A stretch of 64,000 bases of DNA from Microcebus murinus (taxonomy: Eukaryota; Chordata; Mammalia; Primates; Cheirogaleidae): assembly GCF_040939455.1 (NCBI RefSeq), contig NC_134108.1, positions 12,429,501-12,493,500 of the forward strand. Direction: 5' to 3'. Both the position numbers and the translations under genes were made by a program. This document shows, in pieces, positions 1 to 13,097 of the stretch. The number at the start of each line of letters is the position of its first letter. Within the stretch, counting starts at the first letter, position 1. The notes under the pieces were generated by a model. That model worked only from the letters and a program-made list of their open reading frames with translations. It was not told the origin of the DNA and did no database searches.

Positions 1-1330
1 ACTTGGACTTATCTCAAACCATGGTTAGAAATTTATTGTATTAGATGTATGCATTAGAACAAAATAAAAGAAGATTAACCATCTGAGCATCCTTCTCAGG
101 CAGTGAGAAAAATAACATTAAATTAAATGCAAATCAGTTGACAAATCAATAATAACAAAAAGAAGAGGTTAAATTAGTAAGGTAAAACATAGATATAGAA
201 TATCAACAAAGTAACAGAAATGGGAAGGAGGATACCACAAAGACATTGTAAATGTTAAAGAGATCACAAGGAACTATTACAAACGATTTTATGTAAAAAC
301 ACTTTAACTTTATGTGAAATGGAAACATTTACAGAAAAACACAACTTACCAAAATATATCTATGAAAGATAATATTTCTATTAGAGACATTGATTCTGTG
401 TTCATAAGTCTCTCCCAAGAAATCATCAGATAAGAGGGATGGCTTCACTGGTGAATTCTTTCAGTATTACTGTGTTGAATTAGAAATCAGTGATAATAAG
501 ATAGCTAATAAAACTACATCTACCTAGAAATTAAACATCACAGGCAATTGGAAAATAAAACTTTTAAATTTCATTAAAAATAATATCAAGGAATATAAAA
601 TTATTAGGATAAATTTTATCAAAATTTGTGTATGACAGCTGTACTGAAAACTATAAAATATGTCTTAAAGAAATTAAAGAAGCCCTAAATATACCATGTT
701 TTTGCATTGGATAATTAAATATGATTAAAATTTTAATTCTCTTCTACTTAGTTGAAAGATTTAATGGGCTCCCAGTTATAATCATGGTTGGATATTTTTG
801 TGTGTCAAAAATTGGCATGCAAGCTCTAAAATTTATATGAAAATACAAAAAAAAAATCTTGAGTATGCAATGCAATACTGAAAAGGAACAAGACTGGGTG
901 ACAAACACACTATCTAAATTCAAGACTTGCCAAAAAGCTACCGTCCTGGCATGAGGATCAACGCTTAGATGAATGGAGCAGAGAGGGATCCCAGGAACAG
1001 ACTTACAATTATAGGATTATTTGATTTTCAACAAGGGCACAAAAGCAATAAATGGAGGAAATTATTTTTTTAAAACATGGTGCTGGAATAAATGGATATC
1101 CATAGAGAACATAACGAAGTTGGTTTGATGCCCACCCCATACCATACACAAAAAATTATTTAAGGATGGGTCATTAATGTAAAGAGAGAATCTAAAAGAA
1201 GAAAGTTTGTAGAAGAAATATAAGAGAGTATTTTATTGATTTGATACTAAACAAAGAGTTCTTAGGACACAGCAATCATGAAATTAAAAAGTAATAAATT
1301 ATACTTAACCAAAAGTAAAACCACTGTGTT
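1..1330 (+). mobile_element. Old L1 fragment (ORF2 reverse-transcriptase to C-terminal region)
   Basis: The sequence reads in plus orientation like a degenerate L1 ORF2. A segment near 430-460 (ggcttcactggtgaattctt) matches the conserved stretch upstream of the RT core. The block at 1020-1260 matches the late ORF2 region (sequence around 'aagcaataaatggagga' and 'tggtgctgga'). All frames carry many stops, so nothing is coding. The left edge runs off the window. The divergence suggests an L1M-type copy; the subfamily is not resolved. Confidence 0.75.
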
Positions 1331-1429
1331 ACCAATTTAGGCCCCAATAAAAGGAAGTATCGGACATACCATCATGGTGTAATCAACTAAGAAATTAGAC
1401 AAACTATGTATATGAAACAACAATTTTCA

Positions 1430-2200
1430 GATGTTGAACAATGAGGTTGTACAGGACTGTGACCCCCAAGAGAAGAGAAGTAAAATGATGAGCCTTAGAA
1501 TTGTCTCTGCTTTCTGCCAGAAAGTAGTTACCTGGTTGCAGGGCAGAGACAGGGGAGCCGAAGAGAGCACAGTTGTCTAGTTGAGTTAAGGAGATAAAGA
1601 TGGGAGTTCATGGAGGCCACATATTTTGTGCCAAAATACTAGACAAAAGTTTGAGCTGAACAGTGAATGAGCTCTGGAGTTCAGCAGAACTCTGAGTCTT
1701 TGACTGAGTACTGTTTTGTTATTGTGTGAGAGAAAAAATACCAAAGGCTAGGAAAACAACTACCAGAAAGCAATAGGCCAAACAATTTCTACAACTCACT
1801 CAAGGTAAAAAACAGTTCATGTTCTCAACAGCCTGAATAGAAAGACCTTGTTAACACCAGTGATTTGGAAGAAGACATCAAGAGGGTAAGAGGTTTTAGT
1901 TAGCCTTGTACTATTTACTCTTCTGGATCCATCATGAGGAAGTTTGAAAGCAAGTCTCAAAAGAATTAAACCGATTCCAAGCAACTGAACTGCATACGAT
2001 GTTCAATTCAAACACTATTTTGATGACAAATTCAAACACTATTTAAAAGAATACAACAAAATTCAGCATTCCACAATGTAAAAATTGAAAGGGATAGGAT
2101 CCAATAAAAAAAAATCAACGACCTGCAAAGAAATAGGAAAATAATATCTGTAACAAGGAAATCAGTAGAAGCATACCCATAAATAATAGATCATTTGAAA
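1430..2200 (+). mobile_element. Old L1 5'-end/ORF1-upstream fragment (L1ME-like)
   Basis: The block has the look of the long, moderately GC-rich 5' part of old mammalian L1s. It contains 'acctggttgcagggcagaga' near 1530 and 'agaaagaccttgttaacacc' near 1840, followed by the 'caaaattcagcattcca' stretch at about 2060. A related sequence occurs at 32150-32640. It does not continue directly from the L1 piece on its left, so it is a separate insertion or a rearranged part. No reading frame survives. Confidence 0.55.
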
Positions 2201-2279
2201 ATAGGGCTAAAATGTTTAACACCAAATAATGGTGAGGATATGAAGACACTACATCAATGACACGTTATTGGTGGAAATA

Positions 2280-2790
2280 AAAGATGGTATGCTCTGCAAG
2301 TTTGGCATCTTATCAAGCTAAACATGCAATTATCATACAACACAGCAAATGCATTCCTGAACATTTATTACTGAGAAATGAAAATTTATGTTCACATAAA
2401 TATCTATACACAAAGTTTCATAGAAACTTTATTTTTAATATTCAAAAATTGAAATCAGTCCAGATATCCTTCAACAAGTGAATGGTTAAACAAATTGTGG
2501 TATATACATACCATGGAATGCCACATAGCAACAAAAATAAATTCTCACTCATAACTGGAAGCTAAATAATGTGCACACATGGACATAGAGTTTAGAATGA
2601 CAGACAATGGAGACTTGGAAGATTGAGGGGCTGGGAGGGTTGTGGATGATGAGAAATTATTTAATGGGCATAATGGATGTTATGCAGGTGATGGGAACCC
2701 TAGAAGCCCTGACTTTATCTCTACACAATCTATGCATGTAACAAAATTGCACTTGTACTCTATAAGTTTATACAAATAAAAGAAAGAAAG
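2280..2790 (+). mobile_element. L1 3' end with A-rich tail
   Basis: The stretch 2450-2530 matches the L1 ORF2 C-terminus ('caaattgtggtatatacata'). It is followed by an L1 3' UTR with the phrase 'acttgtactctataagttta' and a short AAATAAAAG-type tail near 2780. The 65-codon open frame at 2284-2481 lies inside this fragment and is not a gene. The element is truncated at its 5' end. It abuts an older L1 3' end on its right, so it probably inserted into or beside that copy. Confidence 0.75.
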
Positions 2791-3262
2791 AGATTATTGA
2801 TCCATCAGACAACTTGGATAAATCCCTAGGAAATTACGTTAAGTTAAAAAGTCAATCACAGAAGCTTACATAATTTGTTATTCCACTTGTATAGCAATTT
2901 TGAAATGCAAAATTCTGGAAAAGGAAGACAGATTATTGGTTTCCAGGGTTTAGGAGGAGGGAAGGTGAGCAAGTAGGAGGTGGATGTGGGTATAAAAGGG
3001 CAACATGAGGAATCTTTATATTGGTGGAATGATTCAGTATCTTCACTGTAGTAGTGAACATGTGAAACTATACAGGTGATAAAATTATGTAGAATTTAAT
3101 AAACACAAAGCACAAACACATGCACAAATGACTACAAAGGAGATGGGAAATATGAACAAGATCAGTGGATTGTAATAATGCCAAAAATCTTGATTGTGAT
3201 ATTATACTTTAGTTTTTAAAAATGTTACCACTAGAGAAAAACAGGCAAAGTGGATAAGGAAT
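2790..3262 (+). mobile_element. Old L1 3' end (L1ME/L1MC-like)
   Basis: This reads as the old L1 3' terminus: the 'gattattggtttccagg' motif at about 2930, a 'ggtataaaagggcaacatga' stretch at about 2990, 'gatcagtggattgtaataat' at about 3160, then the terminal 'aaaaatgttaccactagaga'. It is plus strand, without a poly(A) tail, and diverged. The subfamily is judged from memory. Confidence 0.7.
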
Positions 3263-3329
3263 CTTCCTGTATTATTTATTATAACTATATATGACCCTAC
3301 AATTGAAATAAAAATTTCAATTACAAAAT

Positions 3330-3620
3330 TGGGGTAGATCAAGATTTCTCATAATGAACTAAATAATAACAATAACCTTACAACTAATTGACTAATTGGA
3401 CTTCATCAAAATTAAAAATTCTGTTCATTATTAGACATTATTAAGGAAATGAAGAGAGAAACCTTACACTGGGAGAAAATAATCACAATATGTATATCTG
3501 ACATAGATTTTATATCCAAAATGTATGAACAACTCTTCAAAGCAATGGAAGCATTAAAAACAATTAAACTTGATACGAAAATCAAATTTAGAATAGATAT
3601 TATAGGATAAATATTGCAAA
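3330..3620 (+). mobile_element. Old L1 ORF2 C-terminal fragment
   Basis: The run 'ggacttcatcaaaattaaaa' at about 3400 and 'tatatccaaaatgtatgaac' at about 3510 match the conserved late ORF2 segment of L1. It is plus strand, about 290 bp, heavily mutated and non-coding. It ends abruptly at about 3620. Confidence 0.7.
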
Positions 3621-6600
3621 CACTTCAAGCTTTCTGAAATACATTCATTAATTCCTCCATTTATCAGAAAAGTTAAGAAAAAATTAATACATTAGTTTAA
3701 AATTTCATATATAATGATATAGTTCAAAATTGATAGTTTCATAGAAAACTGACACACATAGTACATCTTTCTAGTACATCTAGTACATCTTTTGATGTAA
3801 TACTCAAAATAATTAATCATCTGCAAGCATAGCATCCACCAATCAGAAAGGATGCAAGGTCCTGGCAGCATCTTGCTTTGTTAGGAGGTAATACTTTCAT
3901 TAATGAATGATGCAGGTCCTAGTGGATTTAGGGAGAGGTACAAGATCATCAGAATATTGAGATCAGTGATGAATGGAATGCTTGGGTAGCTGGGATCAGG
4001 GATTTCCTGAGAAGCAGCAATTAACCAACTACAGTATTATGAATTTTTCTTTTAATATTTATGCAGCCCATATGGCCATCCATGTGTGTACTAAATGAAT
4101 ATTAGTCACAAAGAAAAGCCATCGCCTCTACCCTGACTATAGAAAAGACAGATATGTAAAATTGGCATTGATAAGTTTAGTTATTCAGATAAATGTAAAT
4201 GATAAGAAGGACAGCTTTAATTATATCATAGTCACATAAATCCAAAATAATAGGAACTCCAAAAAGCTGTATCCCGTTTCATGTTTTTATAGTTGAAAAA
4301 ATGTCGACTTGGAGATGTTTTCCCCAAGACATTTAGCTTGGTAACAGAACAAGTGTTAGGCTCCACACCTTCAGACATCCCAATTAGCCCTATTTCTCTG
4401 ATAGCAAATTATAATTAATATTGTGCCTATTATCAATGACGGATGCCTTGTGGAAAACAAGAGTAGTGATAGAGAACCCCATTCTACTATTAAGACATTT
4501 TTGTTTTAAAACGCTTTAGAGAAATATTTGCTTTGCATTTAGGTATTCTCTTATAGATAAAAAGGAGAGATGCTTAAAAGAGTCCTTTGGGCATTAGAAG
4601 CTGAAAGATTGTTGCTAGATACACACCAAATCTACCACTTCAGAGGCCAATCAAAAGAAGAGAAAAATGTCAATGATTTATGTAAAATAGTTATAAAATT
4701 CTCATCTCTTCTTTTCTGTATTTTGTCAAAAACAAACAATTTTTCTTTTTTTTTTATTGACATGGAAGTTTGTAAGTAACCTTTGGCAAAGCGCATCTCA
4801 TTTTATTCAATTGTAATCATTAGAAGCTGAAAATGAACAAACACTCTTCTTACAGTGTATTTATTTTCATTTGAGATAATGGTCAATATCCCCCCAAAAT
4901 TATAGTATTATACTTAATCAACATTATCTGATTTTAAAATGTAGCCATTATATCCTATTATAAGCTAAATAAAGCCAACTTATGAGAGTTTTGTCCTTTT
5001 TTTTGTTTGTTTGCCCCTTTCACTTCCTGGCAAATGATATAAACAAAAGGATATTTAGTGATCTTATAATTGAAATGTAATTAAATGAATGTTACTTTGT
5101 GAATGGTCTGCAACAAATGACATTTAATGATGCAGGCTGCTCTATCAAATAAATTATCTGTTCTGCAACTGTAGCACTGGAGTATAACACAGGGAAATGT
5201 TTATAGGGGTCAGACGGTTTTCTTTCTTTATACACAAGGCAAAATATCAAAGCAACAATGTGTTTTCATTACAGCTTTCCCTCTCAGTAAATCACTTGGT
5301 TCTCATTTTTCTTTATTTGAAGATACCTATTATTCAAAAAGATATTCTATGTTTACCAAGCATTTAATGACTGAAGTAGGAGGATGATTATGAGTGTGGT
5401 CTGGGAAGACCACATTCTATGAGGACATTTCTGAAATTTGCCAGGACTGAATAAACATTTTATTACATAGGGAAATGCCTATTTTCTTTTCTACCCTAAA
5501 ACAGGACCACAATCAATCAATATAATAGAATCAATCAATTTTCTAGTATACAGATTAAATAATTTAAAGAAGTAGATGGAAACTTCAGTTTTTAATCACC
5601 TACCTATAATTTTAATACTCTTAATGTTCTAATTTACCCAAAATTTGAATACCAAATTATTTCCATTTAAGGAACTAATGAAGAAGTAGAGTCAGGATGT
5701 GTAGGTGAAGTTAAGCTATGAAGAAGATAGGGATAGAATAATGATTGTCTACAGAGAATTGTTTTTAGATCCATGAGCATGTCTTTAGACAGAAAACAGC
5801 CCGGTAAGTAGAGTAGATAAAAATACAAATCAAATGTAGCTGAACGATCACAGTGTTAACGCTGTCAAGAAGGATAGAGTACTATGACATAGTTGGCACC
5901 ACATCCAGATCTTGGAGCACCAGCTCCATGCTCCATCCCTCAGGTTCTAAACCCTTGGCTGCTAATGGCTCCCATCTGTGATCTTCAGAGGATGACATTT
6001 TGCAACTGAAGGAATTGGAAATCCATCATGTTCACTGAGGATAATCTAAATTTCCTTAAAATAAGTAGCAAAGAAATTTTTGTTAAATTGAAGGGAAAGG
6101 TGCTCTGAAGACTATAGTAGATTTTAAGGATTCTTCCAATTAATAGAAAGATTTTAGAACCACTCTTGGAACCCAAAGATATTTTAGATAATTAGAGTTT
6201 TGATAAAGATTGAGAGGTTTATGGCAAGAAGGTGAGGTGGCATCAAAAGTAAAAGTAATTTAGAGCATAGGAGGAGAAGAAGACAGACCTTAGTGAGTCA
6301 GTGTGGTGTGGGGTGCAGGGACGGGAAAGAACCAAAAGGCCATAGGTAGGTGGGGACACAGTGGGAGTAGGATATGCAGTGATGGTGCATGACAATGCAG
6401 GAAGGGAATGTGAATGTTCACAATAAGGTCTTATGGTAAAATTTCTTTGTTAAAACTGACTTGACTTTTCCCCCAAAGTACAGCTACTTACCCTTAAATG
6501 GAATTCACACAGTAATTTTGAGCAAAGATGGATTGTTTTTTAACTCACAGCATGAGAATAAAAATTAACTGCCCAGGATATGTGCTGTATGCATATATAA

Positions 6601-7430
6601 TCAATAACAAATCAAATATATTTTCATTTTTATTAAAACCTCAACAACATCCGTAACTTGGTCAATTTGTTTATTCTTCCTGTGTGATTTGCATTCATAA
6701 AAAAATGTCCTTCACTTTAGAAAAGTAACACATCCAAATTTGGTCTTACTGAGGGTGTACATAAATATGTGATGGTGGATATACATGATGGACACTAAAC
6801 ACATTCAATGTGTGATACTCTACTAAAGTATCCTTTAGTACTCAAAAAACACAAAGCATCTCCATTTTAAAAATTACTTTCCAAAAGCATTCTAAATACA
6901 CATCAGGCCTCTCAGAAAATGTGCATATGAAATTCAGGCCACAAAAAGAGGTTGAAGTGAAAGGAAAAGAAATGCAATTAGGGAGTATTAGTTTCCACCA
7001 TCCTATTCTCCCTTCTCTCCTCACTCCAAACATCCAGGAAGAGACTTTACCTTGTGAATAAGAGGAGTCCTTAATCCTTTAGTGCTTAACCATTACCTGG
7101 GAAGAACAGTTACTAATTTTAGACAAAATCATACCAAATACTTATTTTTCTTTTCCATAAGGTGTCAAACTTTCATTCATAGGATTTTGTTTATTTCATT
7201 TACAACATAGTTATGAAAGTAACAAATGATGAAAAATTATCACCTTCAATTCAACTCCTTTCATAAGTCTGGTATCTTGAACATTCAATGCAAGAAATTA
7301 CTGAGTGGCAGGTTTGCTATGTTTCATCCCAGAAAATCCCTCTATTTGAGTTATATGGTACACAGCAAGAGTTCCCAAGTGACTTAAAATGTCAATGTTC
7401 TCTATCTGTATCACTGGGGCTGTAAAAATT
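3621..7430. other. Unassigned AT-rich DNA without a gene
   Basis: I see no coding region or RNA gene and cannot assign a repeat family with confidence. Short open frames at 4570-4779, 5985-6176 (minus) and 6842-7033 (minus) have no recognisable domain, no start context and no exon-like boundaries. A short direct repetition of 'tagtacatct' occurs at 3755-3790. Very old repeats may be hidden here. Confidence 0.5.
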
Positions 7431-7434
7431 AGCA

Positions 7435-7568
7435 GAATATGGTGGAAAGAATGCTTAATTTAGTGGGATAAGATGAGGATGGAAGAGGAAATTCTGTCAT
7501 TCATTGTCCTTGAACAATTTGCTTAAACTCTTAAGCCTCTTTTCTTATCTGTAAAATGTGTCTTTTCT
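7435..7568 (+). mobile_element. MIR SINE fragment
   Basis: This is a plus-strand MIR. The core 'ggtggaaagaatgcttaatt' at about 7440 precedes the conserved tail 'cttttcttatctgtaaaatg' at about 7540, which corresponds to the well-known MIR 'cctcatctgtaaaatggg' region. It is diverged, as expected for this ancient tRNA-derived SINE. Confidence 0.65.
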
Positions 7569-7600
7569 TTACTGGGAAAGAGCTCGTCTGTTTTATCTAA

Positions 7601-7936
7601 TACTACTATCTGAATATTTGTGTTGTTGAGAACTAATCCCCAATGTGATGGCATTAGGAAGTGCAGCCTCCAATGTGATTAGATCATGTAGGCAGAGTCC
7701 TCCTGAATGGGATTAGTGCTCTTGTAAAAGAGGCCCCACAGGACTGTCTTGTCCCTTCCCCCATGTGAGGGCACAAGAAGAATTCACCATTCTATGAACC
7801 ATGCAGTGGGTCCTCACCACCACTGAATCTGCTTCATCTTGGACTCAGACTCCAGAACTGTGAGAAATAAATTTATATTGTTTATAAGCCACCCAGTTTA
7901 GGCATTTTGTGATAGGAGCTCAAACACACTGAGGCA
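7601..7936 (+). mobile_element. MaLR solo LTR (MLT1-type)
   Basis: A plus-strand LTR of about 335 bp with the standard MLT1 landmarks in order: 'aatccccaatgtgatggca', 'gggattagtgctcttgtaaa', 'ccatgtgagggcacaagaag', 'tccagaactgtgagaaataa' and 'gccacccagttta'. The AATAAA-like polyadenylation region is at about 7865. No internal gag-like sequence flanks it, so it is a solo LTR or a truncated copy. Two related sense copies are at 46874-47248 and 47799-48159. Confidence 0.85.
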
Positions 7937-10830
7937 ACTAACTTGCAGATTCTCATGAATATAAATTGAAATTACTGTTAGGAAAAGACTATAAACCCTC
8001 AATGCTATCATCCACAAATAAGTGATCATTACTTTATTCCAAGATGAGCAGGCTTTCATGCTTTTCAAGATTATAGAAATAATAGTAATTTATTTTTATT
8101 ATCTTTTATCTATTATCATATGCATCTTCATCTTTACTTGAGATTGATAACCACATTTTAAATTCTCATCTTTTGTAAGTGGAAAAAATATTGTGTTCCA
8201 AGAAATTTGGTGATCTTCTCAGGATTGCTAGACTTCAAATTCAGAGTTCTTGCAGGACTCTGAGGTGAGCATTCTCATTTTAAAACTCCAAGAATGGGAG
8301 GTGGAAATTCAGAATAGATGTTAGCACAAAAGAATACTCTGAATTTTGGTAATGCAGAAAATCATTCTTATTCCTTCCATGGAATCAGTTAACTAATTTA
8401 AAAAATATTAGCTTTTCAAAATTATATCTGTTCCATTGCCCAAGAACAAGTGTCATAGCAACTCCATTACCTGGGCCACCTAGTTGACTGTATCACTAGA
8501 ATGACATCTAAAGTGTATAGCATAGTTCTTTCTGTCTGACAAACCATTTCCTTTGATTTTTTCACTTATTTCCTTTATTCTAGGCAGATTTTGCAACTCA
8601 AAAGCAAGCCTTTATAAAAGTAATCATTCTGCCATTTATCCACATTAATTTGGAAACATTTAATGCAATTCACATTTCTAGACTTCCTTTTACACATCTT
8701 TTTATTTCATCATTCTCAGTCTCAGACAGCGCTAAGACATTAAGTATCATTATGAAAAATGCTACATCCCTAATAGTCCTGTGACAATTGGTCAGCAAGA
8801 GTATCCAAAGCTATTTGATTTCTCTAGTGCTGATGGTAACCTGGAAATTACAGTGCCTAAGAAATTCCCATCTTCCACATCTAACCACACATTGTAGTTC
8901 AAAAAAAGCTGCTAACAAGGATAAAAATCTTGAGGGGGTCAATTTAAAAAGTGGCCTCATTATCATCTACATAGTTTATGCTAGCTAATATTCTAAGGCC
9001 TTCTTAATTCAAGTTTTTAGTCATAAAATTGGAGGGACAAAGATATTGAATATGAAATGTAAAAAATTATCTTTAGAAAAGTGAGTCCAGTCACATTTAT
9101 TAGAGAGCTGGTTTTCCATAATTTAATCAGAGCTGTGCATTTTATCTTGCATTAAACATGGTGAATTTTTATTTGGAGGAGATTATAAATGAGTGCTGAT
9201 AAACCATTCCAAAATGATGGTCACCATATTTCATTCATGCATTTTCCCCATATACCTTGAAAAGGATTTAAGATATCTTGTGTAATGAAACATAAAATAG
9301 GCCATATATGTACATCAATAAAACAATAATAGCCTTAAGATTAACATTTCTTTAGAGAGCTAAGACTTTATGGTCCAGGTATTTTGATTTATAATAAATT
9401 ATTATAGAATAAAGACAAGGTTTGCAAAAATGTAAATGAAAATGAATATCCAGTAGGTATCTCTCTTAAGTAATAGATATCTTAAGTGAGTCTTTAAAAG
9501 GCACTGTATTTTTTAATCAACTCCTATTTTATTTTGCCGTTAATGTCATGTGAAGATAAGATATCAGATGTGAGTGATGAAAACTCATGCTCCAGTAATT
9601 TTTTAAATGCATGATATAGATTATCACTCAAAGAACCAAAAAAGTTCAATATGACAATAATCCACAAATGTCAATACTTAATATGCTCAAGGACTTTCAC
9701 AAACTCTTGGTTATTGCGTCAAATGGCATTGCTAAATGCATCAGAATGAATACTTTATCCTACAAAGAAAAAGCCAACAAGCAAATAACAACAAAAACAT
9801 CTCTCATATTTGATGCGATAAGGAAGTAGGCATGCACTAATATTGTTAAAAATCTATTTAATTTTGTTGTAGTTTAGGCACAAGTTCTTTTTCCTGGTAG
9901 TGTAAACAGGGTTTTGAAATGGAGATATCTTATTTGCAGATTTAGCTGAGGTGTACCTTCATATTACAAAGTGAAATGCCACCTAAGCTTGAAAAAGAGA
10001 TGGCTAAACCTCTTTTGACACCCACCACTGCTTATTAAATTGTAATACTGGAAAGGCAAGGCAAAGTGGATAACTATGCACAGATTTATTTCTAGGTCAT
10101 AGTAACAGTGATGTGAACACAATCACACCTAACCCCATGGCAGAGAGTTGGGTATTTTTCTCTCCCTTCAAGCCTATTGAGAAGAGGCTCAAGGAGACCT
10201 TTCCAAGAGCTTGACATCTGTCCCCTGCCACCATTTGGGTAGAAGTGATGGACTGGTGTCTTCATCATACCGGATCTAAGATGTTAAAATGCCAAATGAG
10301 CCCACTTGTAAATGCAAGGGATAGGTTTGGGAAGTGACAGTAAAAAATGATGTATACTTAATATCCTAGGAGAAAGAGAGCTGTTTGAAAATAATTCTAC
10401 TAAAGAACCATGTGTGTGTGCACAAATATGTGTAAGGATTCCAAGGCAATTCTGCCAGGACATCAGGACACTCCAGGGGACAGTCCCTCAGAGATGGAGG
10501 GAGGAGGTGAGAGGTACAGGGATTGCAACCCATGACAGTGCTCATGAGAGAAAGTGCCTGCGTTAACACTTGTCAAGTTAACAGAAGTCCAAGGCAAAGC
10601 AGTTGCATATAAACCAAGAAAGCTTTATTCACCAATGTCATTTTGAAAAACTGGTCCCTCTCAATAAATTCATTATGACTCACTAATGATTGTTAGCTCA
10701 GAGTTACAAAAACATTCAATTAGAATACAAAACAAACAATTTATTCTTTTAACCAGCAGGAAATGATTTGGAATGCCCTTGACTGTGTACCTACCTTGGG
10801 CATGCAGAGTGGCCTTGGTGAGCACTATCT
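7937..10830. other. Unassigned AT-rich DNA without a gene
   Basis: No gene or RNA is evident. The frames at 8788-8988 (plus) and 10366-10569 (minus) show no domain. A somewhat GC-richer stretch at 10070-10620 ('agaaagctttattcaccaat' at about 10617) could be part of a minus-strand LTR, but I cannot name it. The rest shows no structure I can support. Confidence 0.45.
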
Positions 10831-10839
10831 TAAGAATGA

Positions 10840-11345
10840 ATCAGAGCCAGGAGACAAAAATGGCGCAGTAGAGGTGACCTCCTGGATTCCTGCTCCCAGA
10901 GAAAGAGGCATGGATCTCGGTCTGCTACACTTGAGTGGATCGTTCTCCCTCCATCAAGAACAGTGTTGTGAATCGTGAATTGGCAGAGAATCAGCGTGGG
11001 ACACACAAAACACGGGGAAAAAAGGTGAATGGGAGATAGGATCGTGAGATCTGAAGAGTGCAAGACAAACAATAGAGAATAGAGCATGGGATGGCCGTGC
11101 CTGCCTGGGCAGCGAGTGCAGTGGGATCAGACTCACAGGAGAACGTCATGCTCCCCCACTGACCTCCACACTCACCCAGACAGGGACTTGCCTGAAGTCG
11201 GAGCAAAATCGCGGCAGGAGACATGGGAATTTGTGGAGAAAGTAAGTCATGAAAATATCAGAAAAAACAGCAAGTACAGAAGCTCTGGGATGGTAATATG
11301 CCTGCTGTGTTCACAGAATATAAAAACACTTCTGTCACTGGGGTA
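10840..11345 (+). mobile_element. L1 5' UTR-like fragment (possibly prosimian-type)
   Basis: This GC-richer island starts with 'ggagacaaaaatggcgcagt', the kind of start ('...aagatggcggagtag...') found at L1 5' UTRs. It continues with 'cagcgagtgcagtgggatca' at about 11110, typical of an L1 promoter region. Overlapping open frames on both strands (10763-10978, 11086-11346 plus; 10830-11224 minus) come from the low stop density of this GC-rich DNA and carry no domain. About 500 bp remain, with no ORF1 behind it, so it is 3'-truncated or rearranged. Confidence 0.5.
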
Positions 11346-11554
11346 AAACAGCTGAATAGAAGAGAAGTGGGGGATGTACTGTCATTTGATTGATACTGTA
11401 ATTCTCCTCAAGTAATTCTTGATTGTTTTCTTAGAGATGTTCCAGTAAATGATTTTTAAAATTAAAATATAAAAATTAATAGTGAAGCACTTGTTTTAGA
11501 ACCTATTTAGAAGTGTTTGAAAAGAAAACCTACACATATGATTTAAGAAATATA

Positions 11555-12083
11555 TTAATAGTTTAGATGACCTCTGGAATGGTAGAATGGGGAATTCTTT
11601 AAATTTATTCCCTCATAAAACCAATGAAAACAGCAGGAAAAAATGTTGAAATAAACTTTTACAGAATTCTGGAAATTAATCAAAGGTTTGCAACATGTTG
11701 GGAAGATTTACTTAGGAAATACTGCTGAATCTCAGTAAGAACAACAGGCTTTGTGATCTTTTAGCATGAGTCCTTCCCAGTCTCCTCTGCCCAGGTCCTC
11801 AGTAGAGTTGAAAATTAGCATCCCACAACCACGGCAGCAAAAAAACCCAATAGCCCTGCAGCCAATAGAGGAGGAAGACTGGTGTTGAAGCCCTTTAAAA
11901 AGTCTAATTTCCAGAATATTGTCACCTTTTGATATGTGTCTGCAGCTCTCTAAAGGAGACCAACTGTAAGGGATATTGGGTAAAACTTGGAACTCGCTCC
12001 ATGAGAAAATTCCCATTGGCAAGTTTGTTAAAAACAAACAGTGACAGTTGTTTCAACTATTTAATGCCATGGCTGTCTAAGAG
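11555..12083 (+). mobile_element. Old L1 5' half, first segment
   Basis: Plus-strand old L1 5' region. 'aatcaaaggtttgcaacatg' at about 11680, 'gctgaatctcagtaagaaca' at about 11723 and 'gttaaaaacaaacagtgaca' at about 12028 follow the order seen in L1MD/L1ME 5' regions. It stops at an Alu and resumes directly after it at 12422, which shows that the Alu inserted into this L1. The 101- and 125-codon frames here are not genes. Confidence 0.65.
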
Positions 12084-12421
12084 TTTTTTGTTTGTTTGTT
12101 TTTTAAGACAGAGTCTCACTCTGTTGCCTGGGCTAGAGTGCCATGGCATCAGCCTAGCTCACAGCAACCTCAAACTCCTGGGCTCAAACAATCTTCTGCC
12201 TCAGCGTCCCTCCCGAGTAGCTGGGACGACAGGCATGGACCACTATGCCTGGCTAATTTTTTTCTATATATTTTTAGTTGGCCAATTAATTTCTTTCTAT
12301 TTTTAGTAGAGACGGTGTCTCGCTCTTGCTCAGGCTGTTTTCTAACTCCTGACCTTGAGCAATCCACCTGCCCTGGCCTCCCAGAGTGCTAGGATTACAG
12401 ATGTGAGCCACTGCACCTGGC
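12084..12421 (-). mobile_element. Alu SINE, strepsirrhine type, minus strand
   Basis: A dimeric Alu in reverse orientation. The T-rich tail (ttttttgtttgtttg) is on the left and the 5' end '...ccactgcacctggcc' is on the right. Between the monomers it has the extra 'agttggccaattaatttctt' stretch characteristic of lemur/loris Alus. The target-site duplication is about 'ctgtctaagag' (12073-12083) versus 'ctgtctgagat' (12422-12432). The open frames at 12096-12392 and 12170-12367 are Alu translations, not genes. Confidence 0.93.
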
Positions 12422-13097
12422 CTGTCTGAGATTTTAATACTAGTTGAGGTAAGCAAGAGCCCAATCAAAAACTTTTCAAAAATATCAGAGGAAAAAGAGG
12501 TTCATAGGGGTCTTAAAATCCCTGAGGTATCTAGAATGCTACACACATATGTACGGATGTGTGCAAGCCTAGGAAAGATTCGAAAGGGCCCCAATCCTCA
12601 ACTCTGGATGATCTTGAATCCCTGCAAAGGCAGGGAGTGAAGGCTAAAAAGCTGAGTGAACATTTGAAGGTTTGCCTCAATGTACACAGATGGTGAGAGA
12701 TAAAAATAAAAGACAACCAGATTAGAAAGGAAAAAGAAAAACTATCTCTACTTATAGATGATATAATCTTATATGTAAAAAATCCTAAGGAATTCACCAA
12801 ACCTATTATAATTAATAAACAAATTCATCAAAGTTATAGGCTATAAGATCAATGTAAAATATCAATTATATGTTTATACTCTATCAATGAAAAATTTGAA
12901 AATGAAATTAAGAACATAATTTCATTTACAATAATTTTTTAAAAAACTTAAATTCTTGGAAATATATTTAACAAAAGTAGTCTAAGACTCGTATACTAAT
13001 AGTCACAGAACATTGTTGAAAGAAATTAAAGATCAAAGTAAATCAAAAGACATCCCATGTTCATGATAGGAAGGATTAATATTGTTAAGATGGCAAT
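12422..13097 (+). mobile_element. Old L1, second segment (5' region, then ORF2 RT region)
   Basis: Continues the L1 broken by the Alu: 'gattttaatactagttgagg' follows directly, and 'aaaatatcagaggaaaaaga' is at about 12477. From about 12680 the sequence jumps to ORF2: 'actatctctacttatagatg' at about 12741 corresponds to the RT active-site region. The middle of the element is therefore deleted. It is interrupted at 13098 by an LTR. Confidence 0.7.

Noticed and set aside
10763..11346. A cluster of overlapping frames on both strands (71-86 codons).
   Set aside because: GC-rich L1 5' UTR-like DNA with low stop density; frames on both strands overlap without any domain.
12096..12392. Frames resembling the 'SLTLLPGLECHGISLAHSNL' type of predicted protein.
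   Set aside because: This is the well-known translation of antisense Alu sequence; the same appears at 27114-27386.
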